Source of the DNA: Orientallactaga sibirica
Lineage: Eukaryota > Chordata > Mammalia > Rodentia > Dipodidae
Direction of reading: 5' to 3'
Length of the DNA stretch: 64,000 nucleotides
Assembly: GCA_036365145.1 (NCBI GenBank)
Contig: JAEOAD010000026.1
Location: 3,043,501 to 3,107,500 of the forward strand
Position 1 is the stretch's first letter; each line of letters opens with the position of its first letter. Below, piece by piece: positions 29,761 through 41,404 of the stretch. The position numbers were made by a program, and so were the translations under genes. The notes beneath the pieces are model-generated. The model searched no databases, had not been told where the DNA came from, and saw nothing but the letters and a program-made list of their open reading frames with translations.

Positions 29761-32013
29761 TGCGAATCTAATTTTGGGAACTGGAAAGATAGCTCAGCAG
29801 TTAAAGGTGCTTGCAAAGCTTGTTGGCCTAGGTTCAACTCCCCAGTTACATAAAGCCAGTTGCAAAAAGTGGCCCATGTGTATGGGGTTCCATTTGTAGT
29901 ACTCCATGCATGCTTTCTCTCTCTCTCTCACCGTCTTAAATATTTTTTAAATCTAATTTCTTCCCAAGTTTTATTTATTATTTCTTATTATCATTATTAT
30001 TATTAATTTGGTTTTTTAAGGTAAGGTCTTGAACTCAAGTGGCCTTGAACTCTCTGAGATCCACCTACCCTGGCCTCCCAAGTGCTGGGATTAAAGGCTG
30101 CTCCATCAAGCCCTGCTGTCTTCTCAAGTTTTCTAAAGGAGATGAAGTGGGAGACCAAGTACCAAGCCCATCACGCAAGAAAAGTTCTTTAAAACCCTTT
30201 GTATACATTTCTGTTCCCAAGAATCGCACTGATATTTGGGGGCTTGCCCCAACCTCTCCCTTCCCTGAACTTGTACAAATTCCCAATCAAAAATTCCATA
30301 GGAGGCTGGAGAGATGGCTCAGCACTTGCACTTGTCTACAAAACCTAACGACTGGGGTTTGATTCCCCAGTACCCACATAAAGCCAGGTGCACAAAGTGG
30401 TGTATGCATCTAGAGTTCATTTGCAACAGCTGCAGGCCCTGGCATGCCCATTCTCCCCCACCCATCTGTCTGTCTGTCTCTCTTCTATCTCTAAATGTTT
30501 ACAAATAATTTTTTTTTAGAGGTAGGGTCTCAATCTGGCCCAGGCTGACCTGGAATTCACTATGTAGTCCCAGGGTGGCCTCGAACTCAGGGCGATCCTC
30601 CTACCTCTGCCTCCCAAGTGCTGGGATTAAAGGCATGCACCACCACACCTGGCAATAAAAATATTTTTCAAAAAAACTCTGTAACCTTTCCCCAACACCC
30701 AAACTAAAAATGCAAGGCACCAAGTTAAGTGAAAATCAATGGCCCGGCATACTGATCAGTGCACATTGACTCTGGGATACCTGGCCTCTGCCTAGCCAAT
30801 CAGAGCTCTGTGCTTAGCTCAGACTTGGTCTCGTGACCCAAGCTAGGCCAATGGGAAAACACAGTATTTGGAACATGCTAATACTGATCAATGTTTGTCA
30901 GTGAGCTTCACACTAAGCTGGATGCACCGTATTTTATCTAGCAACCATGCCACGGCAGCCTTCTTATCAAAAAGCAACAGATAGGATGGACGAGATGGGG
31001 TGATGGCTGAGTGGGTGAAGTGCTTGCCTCTTAAGCGTGAGGACCTGATCCCTATAACCCACTTTTAAAAAGCAAGGTACGGAAGCCAGGAAGCCAGGGG
31101 TGGTGGCGCCCACCTTTAATACCAGCACTTGGGAGGCAGAGGTAGGAGGATCGCTGTGAGTTCAAGGCCACCCTGAGACTACATAGTGAATTCCAGATCA
31201 GCCTGGGCTAGAGTGAGACCCTACCTCAAAAAACAAACAACAACAACAAAAAAAAAACCCTGCATCCTGCCAGATAATTTTGTTACAGCTACACAAGAAA
31301 AGCAGTTAATACAGTGCCTACCCTTGAGGTTGTCTTCTGGTCTTCATTTGCACATACACGCATGCTCACACACATGCTCACACACAATCACACACACATG
31401 CACACAAGGGCTTCTCAGAATAGATACCACCAAGGTTGAGCCCCCAGAACTCATATAACAAGCTGGGCATGGCTGGGCATGGTGGCGCACATCTTAAATC
31501 CCAGCGCTCAGGAGGCAGAGGCAGGAGGATCACCATGAATTCAAGGCCACCCTGAGACTACAGAGTGAATTCCAGGTCAGCCTGGGCTAGAGAGTGAGAC
31601 CCAACTGAAAAAAAATAAAATAATATAATATAATATAATATAATATAATATAATATAATATAATATAACATAACATAACATAACATCATAAAATAAAAAT
31701 TAATAAAATAAAATAAAATAAAATAAAATAAAATAAAATAAAATAAAATAAAATAAAATAAAATAAAAAGCTGGACATGGCCAAGCAAGTCTGTAACCCC
31801 AGCCCAAGAGAAGTGGTAACCACAGAATCTCTGGGGCTAATGGACAGCAGCTTCAGGTTGATGAAGAGAACCCGTCTCAAGTAATATGTGAAGTAATAAG
31901 AGAAGCACCCCAGATGTTCTCCTCTGGTCTCCTCACGCACACACGTGTGTGCACACACACATACGTTACACCCATGCATGCATGCACCATACACACATAC
32001 AAAAAGAAAAGAG
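29761..32013. repeat. Intergenic: SINEs and pentanucleotide repeats
   Basis: Contents in order: DIP-like + (29778-29950), an old B1 minus (30005-30115), DIP-like + (30303-30510), B1 minus (30518-30655), unique sequence with an ancient CCAAT-containing repeat (30690-30970), a B2/B3-like head + (about 30985-31065), B1 + (31087-31245), CACACA-rich sequence (31350-31400), B1 + (31463-31605), a TAATA microsatellite drifting to TAACA (about 31612-31686), an AAATA microsatellite (31705-31767) and an old SINE-like segment with a CACACA tail (31770-32000). Confidence 0.7.
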
Positions 32014-32367
32014 GGGGCTGGAGAAATGGTTTAGGGGTTAAGCGCTTGCCTGTGAAGCCTAAAGAACCCGGTTCGAGGCTCGATTCCCCAGGACCCATGT
32101 AAGCCAGATACCCAAAGTAACACATGCATCTGGAGTTCGTTTGCAGTGGCTGGAGGCCCTGGCATGCCCATTCTCTCTTTATCTATCTGTCTCTTTCTCT
32201 CTGTGTCTGTTGCTCTCAAATAAATTTAAAAAAAATAGAAAAAGAAAAAGAAAAGATCCAGGCATGGTGGTGCACACCTTTAATCCCTGCACTCGACCTT
32301 GTGAGTTCAGTCTGGGCTACAGTGAGACCTACTTCGGAAAAAAAAACGGAAAGAAAAGAGAAAGATA
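32014..32367 (+). repeat. DIP-like SINE and truncated B1
   Basis: A plus-strand DIP-like SINE occupies 32014-32230 and ends in A-rich sequence. A plus-strand B1 lacking its middle (about 32256-32345) follows, with an A-rich tail into which the U6 copy was inserted. Confidence 0.75.
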
Positions 32368-32473
32368 ATGCTCACTTCAGCAACACATGTACTATAGTTG
32401 GAACAATACAGAGAAGATTAGCATGCCTCCTGCGCAAGGATGACACACAAATCGGTGCAGCGTTCCATATTTT
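32368..32473 (+). pseudogene. U6 snRNA retropseudogene
   Basis: These 106 bases match U6 spliceosomal RNA from its 5' stem (TGCTCACTTCAGCAACACAT) through GATACAGAGAAGATTAGCAT and the GCGCAAGGATGACAC region to CGTTCCATATTTT. Several substitutions are present, for instance ACTATAG where U6 has ACTAAAA. An A-rich tail follows, and similar AAAGAAAAGA strings lie on both sides, which would be the target-site duplication. No proximal sequence element or TATA box precedes it; the upstream sequence is a B1 fragment. These points mark a LINE-1-mobilised, non-functional copy. Confidence 0.93.
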
Positions 32474-33309
32474 AAAAAAAGAAAAGATGTAGAAGCTTTG
32501 GTGATCCCTGTGGGACATGGATCCTGCAGATACCGCCCTGCCTGGTGCATTTGAACATCTATTAAGAAGGCAGGTCCCATGCTGTGTTCCAACCACAACA
32601 AAAGTTTCTAAGCAGCAAGAGAAACAAAAAGTGTGTGTCGGTTCGGTGCTTGCAGCGGGGGCGTGGTAAACAATGAGCCACGTGATGTGCAAATTTCCTT
32701 CCGTCAGGGACCTGGCACGTTTCCTGTGGGTGAGATCGCCTGAGAGGGTTTCCTTACCTAATAAAATCTCAGCGCTTCAAGGGCTGGAGAGATGGCTTAG
32801 CAGTTAAGGCGCCTGCCCGTTAAGCCTAAAAACTCCGGTTCCAATCTCCAGGTCCCACTTTTAGCCAGATGCAAAGTGACACAAGGGCGCAATGCCACAC
32901 TTGACCACAAGGGGGGCGCACACGTCTGGATTTCGTTCACAGCTGGGCGCCCATCTCTGTCTTCCTCTCCCTCTCTCTCTGTCTCTCTCTGTGTCTCTCT
33001 CCAAAAAAAAAAATCTCAGCGCTTCAAAAAAAAAACAAAAACACATACACGCACACGTGCTCGCGCGCGCGCACACACACACACAGTGTTTCCTTTGCGT
33101 CCCCCATATGCTAACCAATAGGACTTCCTTTGTCCCCCAACCCTGTTCTTAGAAGGCAGGGGTAGTGGAAAGGACACACCAATCAAGTTTAGTGTTCTCA
33201 AGTTGTTCACAAACACAGCAGGCTTGTACCCACGTTCTACTGTGATTAACATGTGCGAGATGTACATGTGTTAAAGTGTCATGATGGGCTGGAGGGATTG
33301 CTCAGTGCA
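32474..33309. repeat. Unique sequence and a long-form DIP-like SINE
   Basis: Positions 32474-32778 are unique. A plus-strand long-form DIP-like SINE (32779-33010) carries the extra CACAAGGGCGCAATGCCAC segment found only in some copies. CA/CG-rich simple sequence (33035-33085) follows. A short 5' head of another DIP-like SINE (33284-33310) is cut exactly where the first arm of the inverted repeat begins. Confidence 0.7.
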
Positions 33310-33574
33310 CAGCTAAACTTAAGACCCTTAGGGGGTCTTGATGTCCATACTTTCATCTAAATGTGTGCTATCGCTGCCAGCTGAAGTCAGAGGAGTTCCT
33401 ACACCCTCAGGGACCTCCACTCAGGTGTGGCCAGGTTTTTGACTTTGCAGAAGACAATTTTCCAGATGACTCAGAGGACAGCAAAGATGGGCTTTACTTA
33501 AACAGGCCAGCGATAGCACACATTTAGATGAAAGTATGGACATCAAGACCCCCTAAGGGTCTTAAGGATAGCTG
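33310..33574. repeat. Inverted repeat, 67-bp arms, 131-bp spacer
   Basis: The left arm 33310-33376 and right arm 33508-33574 are reverse complements with only about three mismatches, near the outer ends (CAGCTAAACTTAAG against CAGCTATCCTTAAG). The core GACCCTTAGGGGGTCTTG and the following 40 bases match perfectly. The spacer (33377-33507) is not repeated. The pair would form a long hairpin as RNA or a cruciform as DNA. Confidence 0.95.
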
Positions 33575-35065
33575 TGTGTAAAAGACTTTGTGGCTTTTCA
33601 AGTTACATAGTACAAAAGATGTAATCTGTAGCCAAGTTAAAGATTAAGCATGGTTTACAAACTAACTAAAAGACAGGAGCTGGTTTCCTTTCTTAAAGTA
33701 TTTCCCTTTGCAGATGCAAACAGTGGCTTGTGAGGTGTGAATTCAGGTTTAGGGAGTTGTGTAAGGAAAGTGTAAGAGAGAAGCAAAAGAGAAGACCGGA
33801 CTTGATCTCTACAGACAGACTGTGTATTGAGAGGAACAGCCAGGGGCCGCAGTCTTCCCGCAGGATGAAAGGCTGAAGCACTGGGCCAGGCTGGGGTGCA
33901 GGCTTATAAGGAGGATCTTAAGGAAAACAGACTGGGCCAGCTGCAGGTCCAAGGGAAGTAGATGAGGAACTGTAGTGATTTGTGTACTTGCTCAGAATAA
34001 GCTTTTTTAGCCAAATTGTTTAGGGAGGATATCCCACCAGACGGTTTCTGTTCCCTCAAGGTTTTCTGAGTTAGGGGGCTGGAGAGATGGCTTAGCCGTT
34101 AAGGCACCTGCCTGCAAAGCCTAAGAACGCCCGGTTGAATCTCCAGGTCCCACGTTTAGCCAGACGCAAAAGTGACACAAGCGCGCAATGTCGCACATGT
34201 GCACAAGGGGGCGCACACGTCTGGAGTTCGTTCACAGCAGCTGAGAGGCCCTGGCTCACCCATTCTCTCTCTCTGTCTCAAATAAAATAAAAAAAAAAAA
34301 AAGAAGATTTTCCTGAGTTAAGGGAAGTTTATCTATTGGGAGTAGCGTGTCAAGGCTGCATGTCTCTGTGACTTATTTATTGCCTGCTAGTTTTAGGGAG
34401 CGTTATTAACTCTTTAGTTCCCTCTAGTTTTCAGGGAAGGCTATTAACCCTTCAGTGAGAAACACGGAAGGAAATGGGCGCCCTCTCCATCGAGTCGTCA
34501 TAGCACTATCGATCTTGTCAAGGATGTTCAGATCAGTCACCCTCAGCAAGAATCTGGAGGGGAAGCTCTCCTTTCCCTTCCCACATCCCTGAACGTTCCC
34601 AGCCTGTGTATCCTGCCTCAAAGCAGAGATTCCCGGGATGCTGTGGGTGTGCTTGACTGAGAGTCAGACAGACCCACGTCACATCTTGTGATCAGAGGAA
34701 CCAATGTCTTCTTCCAGATGGAGCCAGTCTGAACTCATGTCTCAAAGCAAAAGAGGTTTGGGTAGAATGTGGTTTGCATATCAGGGCACTGAGGCAGTCC
34801 ATCCTGCCTCCTGTCCCCTCTGACTTCACACACCAGGGCTGTTAGCATTCTCACCAAAGTCTAAACCACCCAGCCAGAGGCAAACCAAGGCCCTAAGTGG
34901 GTGGATTACATAGTTGTAAGATTAACGTCAGGACAAGTTACAAGTCGGGGATTTAAAAAGCATCTTTCTCACAGCAATAGTCTCAGAAAAGTTATTTCTA
35001 AGATCCATAAGAAATATCCCCACAGTTTTTCCCCATGGTTCATTTCCCTATGTCATTTTTTTTTT
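33575..35065. other. Intergenic stretch of unassigned sequence around one SINE
   Basis: No coding sequence is seen. A plus-strand long-form DIP-like SINE lies at about 34074-34300. The sequence on either side (33575-34070, 34300-35065) is non-simple and could be an old LTR-type element: a TATA-like GCTTATAAGG at about 33901 and pyrimidine-rich blocks. I could not fix its ends or family. Confidence 0.4.
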
Positions 35066-36239
35066 TCAAAGTAGGGTTTCACTCTAGTCCAGGCTGACCT
35101 GGAATTCACTATGTAGACTCGGGCTGGCCTTGAACTCATGGCCACGATCCTCCTACCTCTGCCTCCAAGCACTGGGATTAAAGGCGTGCGACACTACGCC
35201 CAATGTATATATTTTTTGCATGTGTGTGTGTGTCTTCAGGGTGTATGTGTATGCATATGTGTTTGCAGATGTGGGTACCCCATGTGTCTACATGTGTCCA
35301 TGGGAGAATGTCAAGAACTGTCCTCTAGTGGTCATCCGTACATTTCCCTGAGACATAGTCTCTCCCTCCACCCAGAGATGCTGTTTTCTGTCTCTCTCTC
35401 TGTTTCTCTTTTGGCCTCTACCTGTCCTCCTCCTTCACCTCACACATCAGCTCCCTCTTCCAGAGTTATCAGAGCACTCCAGTCTCCATTCCCCACAGAA
35501 CCAGGGTTACATGTAGCCACGCCCAGATTTTTACATGGGGGCTGGGGAATCAAACTCAGGCAGACTCAGGTCCTCAGGCTTAAGCAGGAAGTGCTATTAA
35601 CCACTGAGCCAGCTCCTGAGCCCCAGTGCATCTGATTTCCGTCATTGGTGCGCTTCATTATGCAGCGGCATAAGAGGGTAAATCAGGGCTTCTCCCTAAA
35701 AGCTCAAAGGACAGCTTGTCTTTGGTGTAGTTTTTTTTTATTTTTATTTTAGACACGGGTGTTGTTTTTTTTATTTTTTTTAAAAGAGAGAGAAAGTATT
35801 GGCATGCCTGGGCCTCTAACCACTGCCATTGAACTCCAGATGTGTGCACCACCTTGTGCACATGCATCACCTTGTGCATCTGGCGTACATAGGTTCTGGG
35901 GAGTCAAACCTGGGTCCTTAGGCTTCACAGACAAGCACCTTAACCCGCTAAGCCATCTCTCCAGCCCCAGGTGTTTTCTTAAAGCTTGGGTTTCCAGCTG
36001 CCTGGCTAGAGGAGGCACGGATCCTGGAGTCCAGTCCTAAGGTGTGTTAGGGGTAGATCTGAACTCCAGTCCAAAGGTGTAAGAGAAATCTGAGCTCTGA
36101 CCAGGTCCCTGCTGCTCGCTACTGGGTTTGTGCTTACTGCTTTTGGTTTCTACAGGCTGTTTTGGTTGTTTCTCTTAACTTGCAAAAAAATAAATAAAAT
36201 ATTCTTTTAAATTGTCTTCAGACTTTTGAGTCAGTTCCT
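35066..36239. repeat. Intergenic SINEs, minus orientation
   Basis: Contents in order: B1 minus (35066-35205), a TG-rich patch (35217-35275), unique sequence, a B4/ID-related minus segment ending TAACCACTGAGCCAGCTC (about 35520-35625), DIP-like minus (35765-35968) and about 270 unassigned bases (35969-36239), including an AATAAA-bearing A/T-rich patch near 36190. Confidence 0.68.
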
Positions 36240-36382
36240 AAATTCTTTGTTTGTTTGTTTGTTTGTTTGTCTTGAGGTAGGATCTCACAGTAGCCCAGGC
36301 TGACCTGAAATCCACTTTGTAGTCTCAGGGTGGCCTCGAACTCTTAGCAATCCTTCTCCTACCTCTGCCTCCCAAGTGCTGG
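36240..36382 (-). repeat. B1 SINE, left part (host of LTR insertion)
   Basis: A minus-strand B1 with a GTTT tract at its A-rich end runs to CCCAAGTGCTGG at 36382. It resumes as GATTAAAGGTGTGCACCACC at 36851 after the LTR and the repeated CTGG. Rejoined, the two parts make an ordinary B1. Confidence 0.9.
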
Positions 36383-36846
36383 TATAGTCCCCGGTTCACG
36401 GCACCCCAACCCCAGAGACCACCAAGGAGTCCAGACACATATGCAAAACCAAAGAGCTTTATTTCAGGCTTAAGCTCAGTCTCTTGACTTCACCAACGCA
36501 GTGGATTCGTGCAAGAGCCTTGAGTTGCATTTGGGAGAAGCTTTTATTGGGTTCAAACAAAGGGAAGAGAAATTTCTAATATGATTGGTTGACATTTACC
36601 ATGAATTTACATGTTACAAGTTGATTGGTTGTACAGCAGCTGAGGAATGTTAAGCAAACTACAAGGCCACAGGAATGTATAACACCTGCTTAGTTTTGTC
36701 TAATTGGCCGTTATTTTGGGTCAGTATGATCTTTCCAGGAACTGTTTGTTCTGACTTACATTGCAGGAACCTGACCTGAGTTTAACCTGAGGCCTGCAAG
36801 GCAGCTGAAGCCTATTATGGCATCACTTTGGTTCTTGGGCCTTTCA
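36383..36846 (-). mobile_element. Solo LTR of a gammaretrovirus-like (class I) endogenous retrovirus
   Basis: This 464-base block interrupts a B1 and is flanked by a 4-base target duplication CTGG (36379-36382 and 36847-36850). Read on the minus strand it starts TGAAAGGCCC, as many gammaretroviral U3 regions do. It has two CCAAT boxes (reverse complements in ATGATTGGTT at 36581 and TTGATTGGTT at 36621), an AATAAA-type TATA analogue (near 36543-36548) and a poly(A) signal AATAAA (complement of 36458-36463). A U5-like stretch with GTGGTCTCTGG follows. Its 3' end reads ACTATA instead of the canonical CA. No internal viral genes are present, so it is a recombined solo LTR. Confidence 0.85.
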
Positions 36847-36850
36847 CTGG

Positions 36851-38012
36851 GATTAAAGGTGTGCACCACCAGGCTCAGCTTTTATTATTTTATTTATTTT
36901 TGGAGAGAGACACAGAGAGAGACAGACAGAGAGGGAGAGGGAGACAGATAGAGATGGGTGTGCCAGCAGTCTCTCAGCTGCTGTGAACGAAATCCAGATG
37001 CATGTGCCCCTTGTGGTCAAGTGCGGCATTGTGCCCTTGCATCACTTTGCATCTGGCTAAACGTGGCACCTGGAGATTGAAACTGGGCGCCTTAACCACT
37101 AAGCCATCTCTCCAGCCCCAGGCTCAGCTTTTAAATTATGAACGGGACTAGGAACCTACTGAAGAGAACCCAGTCCCCAGGTGACAAGAGCACTGGCTGT
37201 TGTGTGGGTGGCCATGTAGTGCGCGTATACTCGTCAAACCTCAGAAGGAGTCTGGATGCAGGGTGCTGAGGTTCTTCCTTCCTACCCTGGCTTCCCACAG
37301 CTCCACTCGGACGTCCTTCAAAAGAACAACAGACATATGCACCACTATGTGCATCTGGCTTTACCTGGGTACTGGGGACTTGAACCTGGACTGTCAGGCT
37401 TTGTAAGCCAGCACCTTTAACCACTGAGCCACGTCTTCAGTTGAATTTTCTTCTTAAATACCACCATCCTGGGGCTGGAGAGATAGCCAGTGGTTAAGGT
37501 GCTTGCCTGCGAAGCCTAAGGGAGCAAGTTCAGTTCCCCAGTGTCCACGTGAGCCAGATGTACAAGGTGGCACATGAGTCTGGAGTTCATTAGCAGGGGC
37601 TAGAGGCCCTGGTGTGCCTATTCTCCCTCTCTCTTCCTCCCCCTCCTTTTCTGTCTCTTTCTCAAATAAATATTTTTTTAAAAAAAAATAGGGCTGGAGG
37701 GATGGCTTAGCAGTTTAGGCCTTTGCCTGCAAAGACAAAGGACCCAGGTTCGATTCCCCAGGGCCCACGTTAGCCAGATGCACAAGGAGGTACATGTATC
37801 TAGAGTTGGCTTGAGGCCCTGCCTCTTCCTCTGACAAATAAATAAATAAAATGTTTTTAAAAAATAATAGCTGGGCATGGTGGCGCACGCCTTTAATCCC
37901 AACACTTGGGAGGTAGAGGTAGGAGGATGGCCGAGAGTTCGAGGCCACCCTGAGACTACATACTTAATTCCAAGTCAGCCTGGACCAGAGTGAGACCCTA
38001 CCTCAAAAAACC

Positions 38013-38056
<44 letters not shown>

Positions 38057-38269
38057 TAAGGGGGTTGGAGAGATGGCTTAGGGGTTAAGGCACTTGCCTG
38101 TGAAGCCAAAGGACCCAGTTTTGATTCTCCAGGTCCCATGTTAGCCAGATGCATAAGGGGGCACATGTATCTGGAGTTCGTTTGTGGTGGCTAGAGGCCC
38201 TGGTGTGCCCATTCTCACTCTTTCTCTCTCTCTGTCTCTAATAAATAAATTAAAATAAAGTTTAAATGA
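36851..38269. repeat. B1 remainder and DIP-like SINE cluster
   Basis: After the right part of the host B1 (36851-36880) come a long-form DIP-like minus (36880-37118), unique sequence, an old DIP-like minus (about 37270-37441), DIP-like + (37472-37680), a shortened DIP-like + (37691-37865), B1 + (37870-38015), an ATA/AAT microsatellite (38012-38056) and DIP-like + (38061-38260). Confidence 0.75.
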
Positions 38270-39550
38270 AACCACCATCCTGGTGACCTCCCCCAACCCG
38301 AACAGCATATGAGTTAAAGCATTACAGCCAAAGTCACAGTAACTGGCCAAGAGGAAGCACGTGATCCAAGTTGGGCCAATAAGATCCAGTCCCTGAGCTA
38401 CTATACAGTTCATTAGGTAGAAGGCACATCTGTCTTCACAGGACTGGGTGCTGCAAGCAAGTGATGATCCAACAGCTCACAACAAGGCGCCCTTAGGTTG
38501 CTCAAGCCACGCGGGGCCAAATCCCTTGGCTCTGCACACCTCCCTGCTTCTTCGGCAGGGTTGCACACAGGTGCCCCCCCAGGGGGCTCTGCGTGTCCCT
38601 CCGCTTCCCCACCCACCCCCTCTGCTCGCAGCCATTTCTTATGACAAACAGATCTTCCTTGAACTTGCACGAAGCATGATGGCCTGCCTTCTACAGAAGG
38701 GGCTACACTTCAAAGCAGCCCCCAGAAGCGACTCTGCAAGTCATGAGAAATGCTACTGGGAGTGACCCCAGCGGGGAGGCCTGAGGAACCAGTGTCCCCA
38801 CCCCACTGTCTCTGGGCATTAGGCTCAGGAATCAGGTCATTGAAAGGACGTGGGCTGAGCAGCTCAGTCTCTGGAGTCTTCACTTCCTCGTCTGTGTTGA
38901 TTTGTCACTTACTGGGAGGGTTAAATGAGGTCCCGGGTTCATCACAAAGCATGTCTGGGAGTTATCTGTCCCCCAACCTTGCCCCCAGCCATGAGCCTCC
39001 TGGGGCGTGTTCTTCCCACCCCCAGGATCTGACAGCCTCGCCTACCCCCCCACCCCCACTCATCGTCGCAGCTCTCAGCTTAAGTGTGACAAGAGAGGAT
39101 TTGTGACAAACGCAGGATTCGGAGGGGCTCTGCTCACAGGGCACCATGTTCACACACACTCCAGAAGACTGGAGCTTGCTGGGCCTGGAGCTGTGGTGTC
39201 TGTGGTAGGCTTCAGTGACTCCATCGGGAGCTCCAGGGACTCTCCAGCCTTGTACCGTGCCTCTTTCAAACACAAGTAAACTCTCTACAGCTGGTGTGTG
39301 GCCTTTGTACGTGGATCTGAGAGATTTTGCTTTCCCTCCCAAAGATTTTGTTAGCACCAGTGGCTGCGGTAGAAATTCCGCCTTGAGAATGGGGGTGGCA
39401 GGTTTCAAACAGCCTGTGACATAAGTGGCCTGATAACTCTGGAAGAGGGAGCTGGTGATGGAGGAGGGCAGGTAGAGGACAAAAGAGGGACAGATACAGA
39501 AAGCAGTGAGGGAGAGCCACCCTAAAGAGAGCAAAAAAATAAATAAATAT
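38270..39550. other. Mostly unique intergenic sequence
   Basis: About 1.3 kb is free of young SINEs. It holds an ancient repeat fragment (CGTGATCCAAGTTGGGCCAA, about 38359) and an MIR-like + fragment (about 38850-38945). Several open frames of 80-190 codons occur on both strands but none has a family resemblance or splice context. Confidence 0.5.
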
Positions 39551-40240
39551 AAGGGGGGGCCTGGAGAAATGACTTAGCGGTTAAGGAGGTTGCTTGAAAA
39601 GCCAAAGGACCTAGGTTCGATTCCCCAGAACCCATGTAAGCCACGTGCTCATGATGGAGCATACATCTGGAGTTCATTTGCAGTGGCTAGAGGCCCTGAC
39701 ATACCCATTATCTCTCACGTGTGCACTCTCTCTCACTCTCAAATAAATATAAAATATATGTGAAAAACAGTTCCTGCTGGGAGTGGGCCAGGAGTGCTGG
39801 CGCATGCCTTTAATCCCAGCACCGTGGAGGCACAGGTAGGAGGATCACTGTAAGTTCAAAGCCACCCTGGGACTACATAGTGGATTCCAGATCTGCCTCT
39901 AGGCTAGAGTAAGACCTTACCCCCTCCCCTCGAAAAAAGCAAAAAATTAGGAAAAGGGCTGGAGAGATGGTTTAGCGTTTAAGGCACTTGTCTGTGAAGC
40001 CTAGGGACTCATATCCACACTCCAGGTCCCATGTATGCCAGACACACACACAAAGTGATACAAGTAGACAAGGTTGCACATGCCCACTAGGTGGCACAAG
40101 CATCTGAAGTTCGGTTGCAGGGGTTGAGACCCTGGCTTGCCACTTCTCTTTCCTTTCTCTCTCTCTCTCTCTTTCACACACACACATAAAAGAAAGACCA
40201 GTCTGTTTGGCTTGCTGAAAAAATATATATATAGAAAAGA

Positions 40241-40273
<33 letters not shown>

Positions 40274-41368
40274 CCGGAAGTACAGAGACACAGAAAGACA
40301 GGATCAGCAGACAGGGACCTGTCACAGTGGGCTTGCCTGTAGTCCCAGCTATTTGGAGGATCATTGAGGCAGGAGAATCACATGAGCCTAAGAGTTTGGG
40401 GACAACCAGGCAAGATGGTGAGAGTCTATCACAAACTAACCCACCAACCCCGGCAGAACCACAGACTGCAACAGGAAGAATAGGCCGGATAATTTGCAGG
40501 GCAAAGGAAAACTATGGGGTTCTTTGTTCAAAATCATTATCAGGATGGCATGGCGGCAGATACCTTTAATCCCAAAGTCATTACCAATATCTGGACAATG
40601 ATGGAAGGGTCTTAACTCAAGTAGGGGCACCTTTGGTTCTGCCAGGCCTTGGGCTTCTTGGTTGATGTCATCTTATTTCCTCTTTCCCTCGTTCAACAAG
40701 TTTTCATTCAGGATGGGGTGTCTTGTCTGGAAAAATTGTTACCATGCAGGGATCAGGTTTATTTTCTCTGCCGATTAAAGAATGAAAAGTCAGGAGCTGG
40801 GCGTGGTGGCGCACGTTTTTAATCCCAGCACTCGGGAGGCAGAGGTAGGAGAATCGCTGAGAGTTCGAGGCCACCCTGAGACTACATAGTTAATTCCAGG
40901 TCAGCCTGGACCAGAGTGAGACCCTACCTCAAAAAAAAAAAAAAAAAGAATGAAAAGTCAGGAAACAGGAAATAAAGTTTATTTCGTTTATTTATTTATT
41001 TGAGAGAGAGAGAAAGCATGAACACACCAGCCACTGCAAACAAACTCCAAACACATGTGCCACTTGTGCATTCGGCTGTATGTGGGTACTGGGGAATCAA
41101 ACCCGGGTCGTTAGGTTTTGCAGGCAAGCACTCTAACCACCAAGCAATCTCTCCATCCCTGCTTTTCTTTTTTTTTTTTCTTTTTGTTTTGTTTTGTTTT
41201 ATTTTTTGAGGTAGGGTCTCACTCTAGCCCGGGCTGACCTGGAATTCACTCTGTAGTCTCAGGGTGGCCTCGAACTCACAGCGATCCTCCCACCTCTGCC
41301 TCCTGAGTTCTGGGATTAAAGGCGTGCACCACCATGCCTGGCTCGCTCTTTTTTCTTTCTTTCTTTCT

Positions 41369-41404
<36 letters not shown>

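Noticed and set aside
32368..32473. Functional U6 snRNA gene
   Set aside because: Substitutions in the conserved body, an A-rich tail and the absence of a U6 promoter show a retropseudogene.
38962..39534. 190-codon minus-strand open frame in intergenic DNA
   Set aside because: No recognisable domain, no splice or promoter signals, and low-complexity G/P/S composition at its end.
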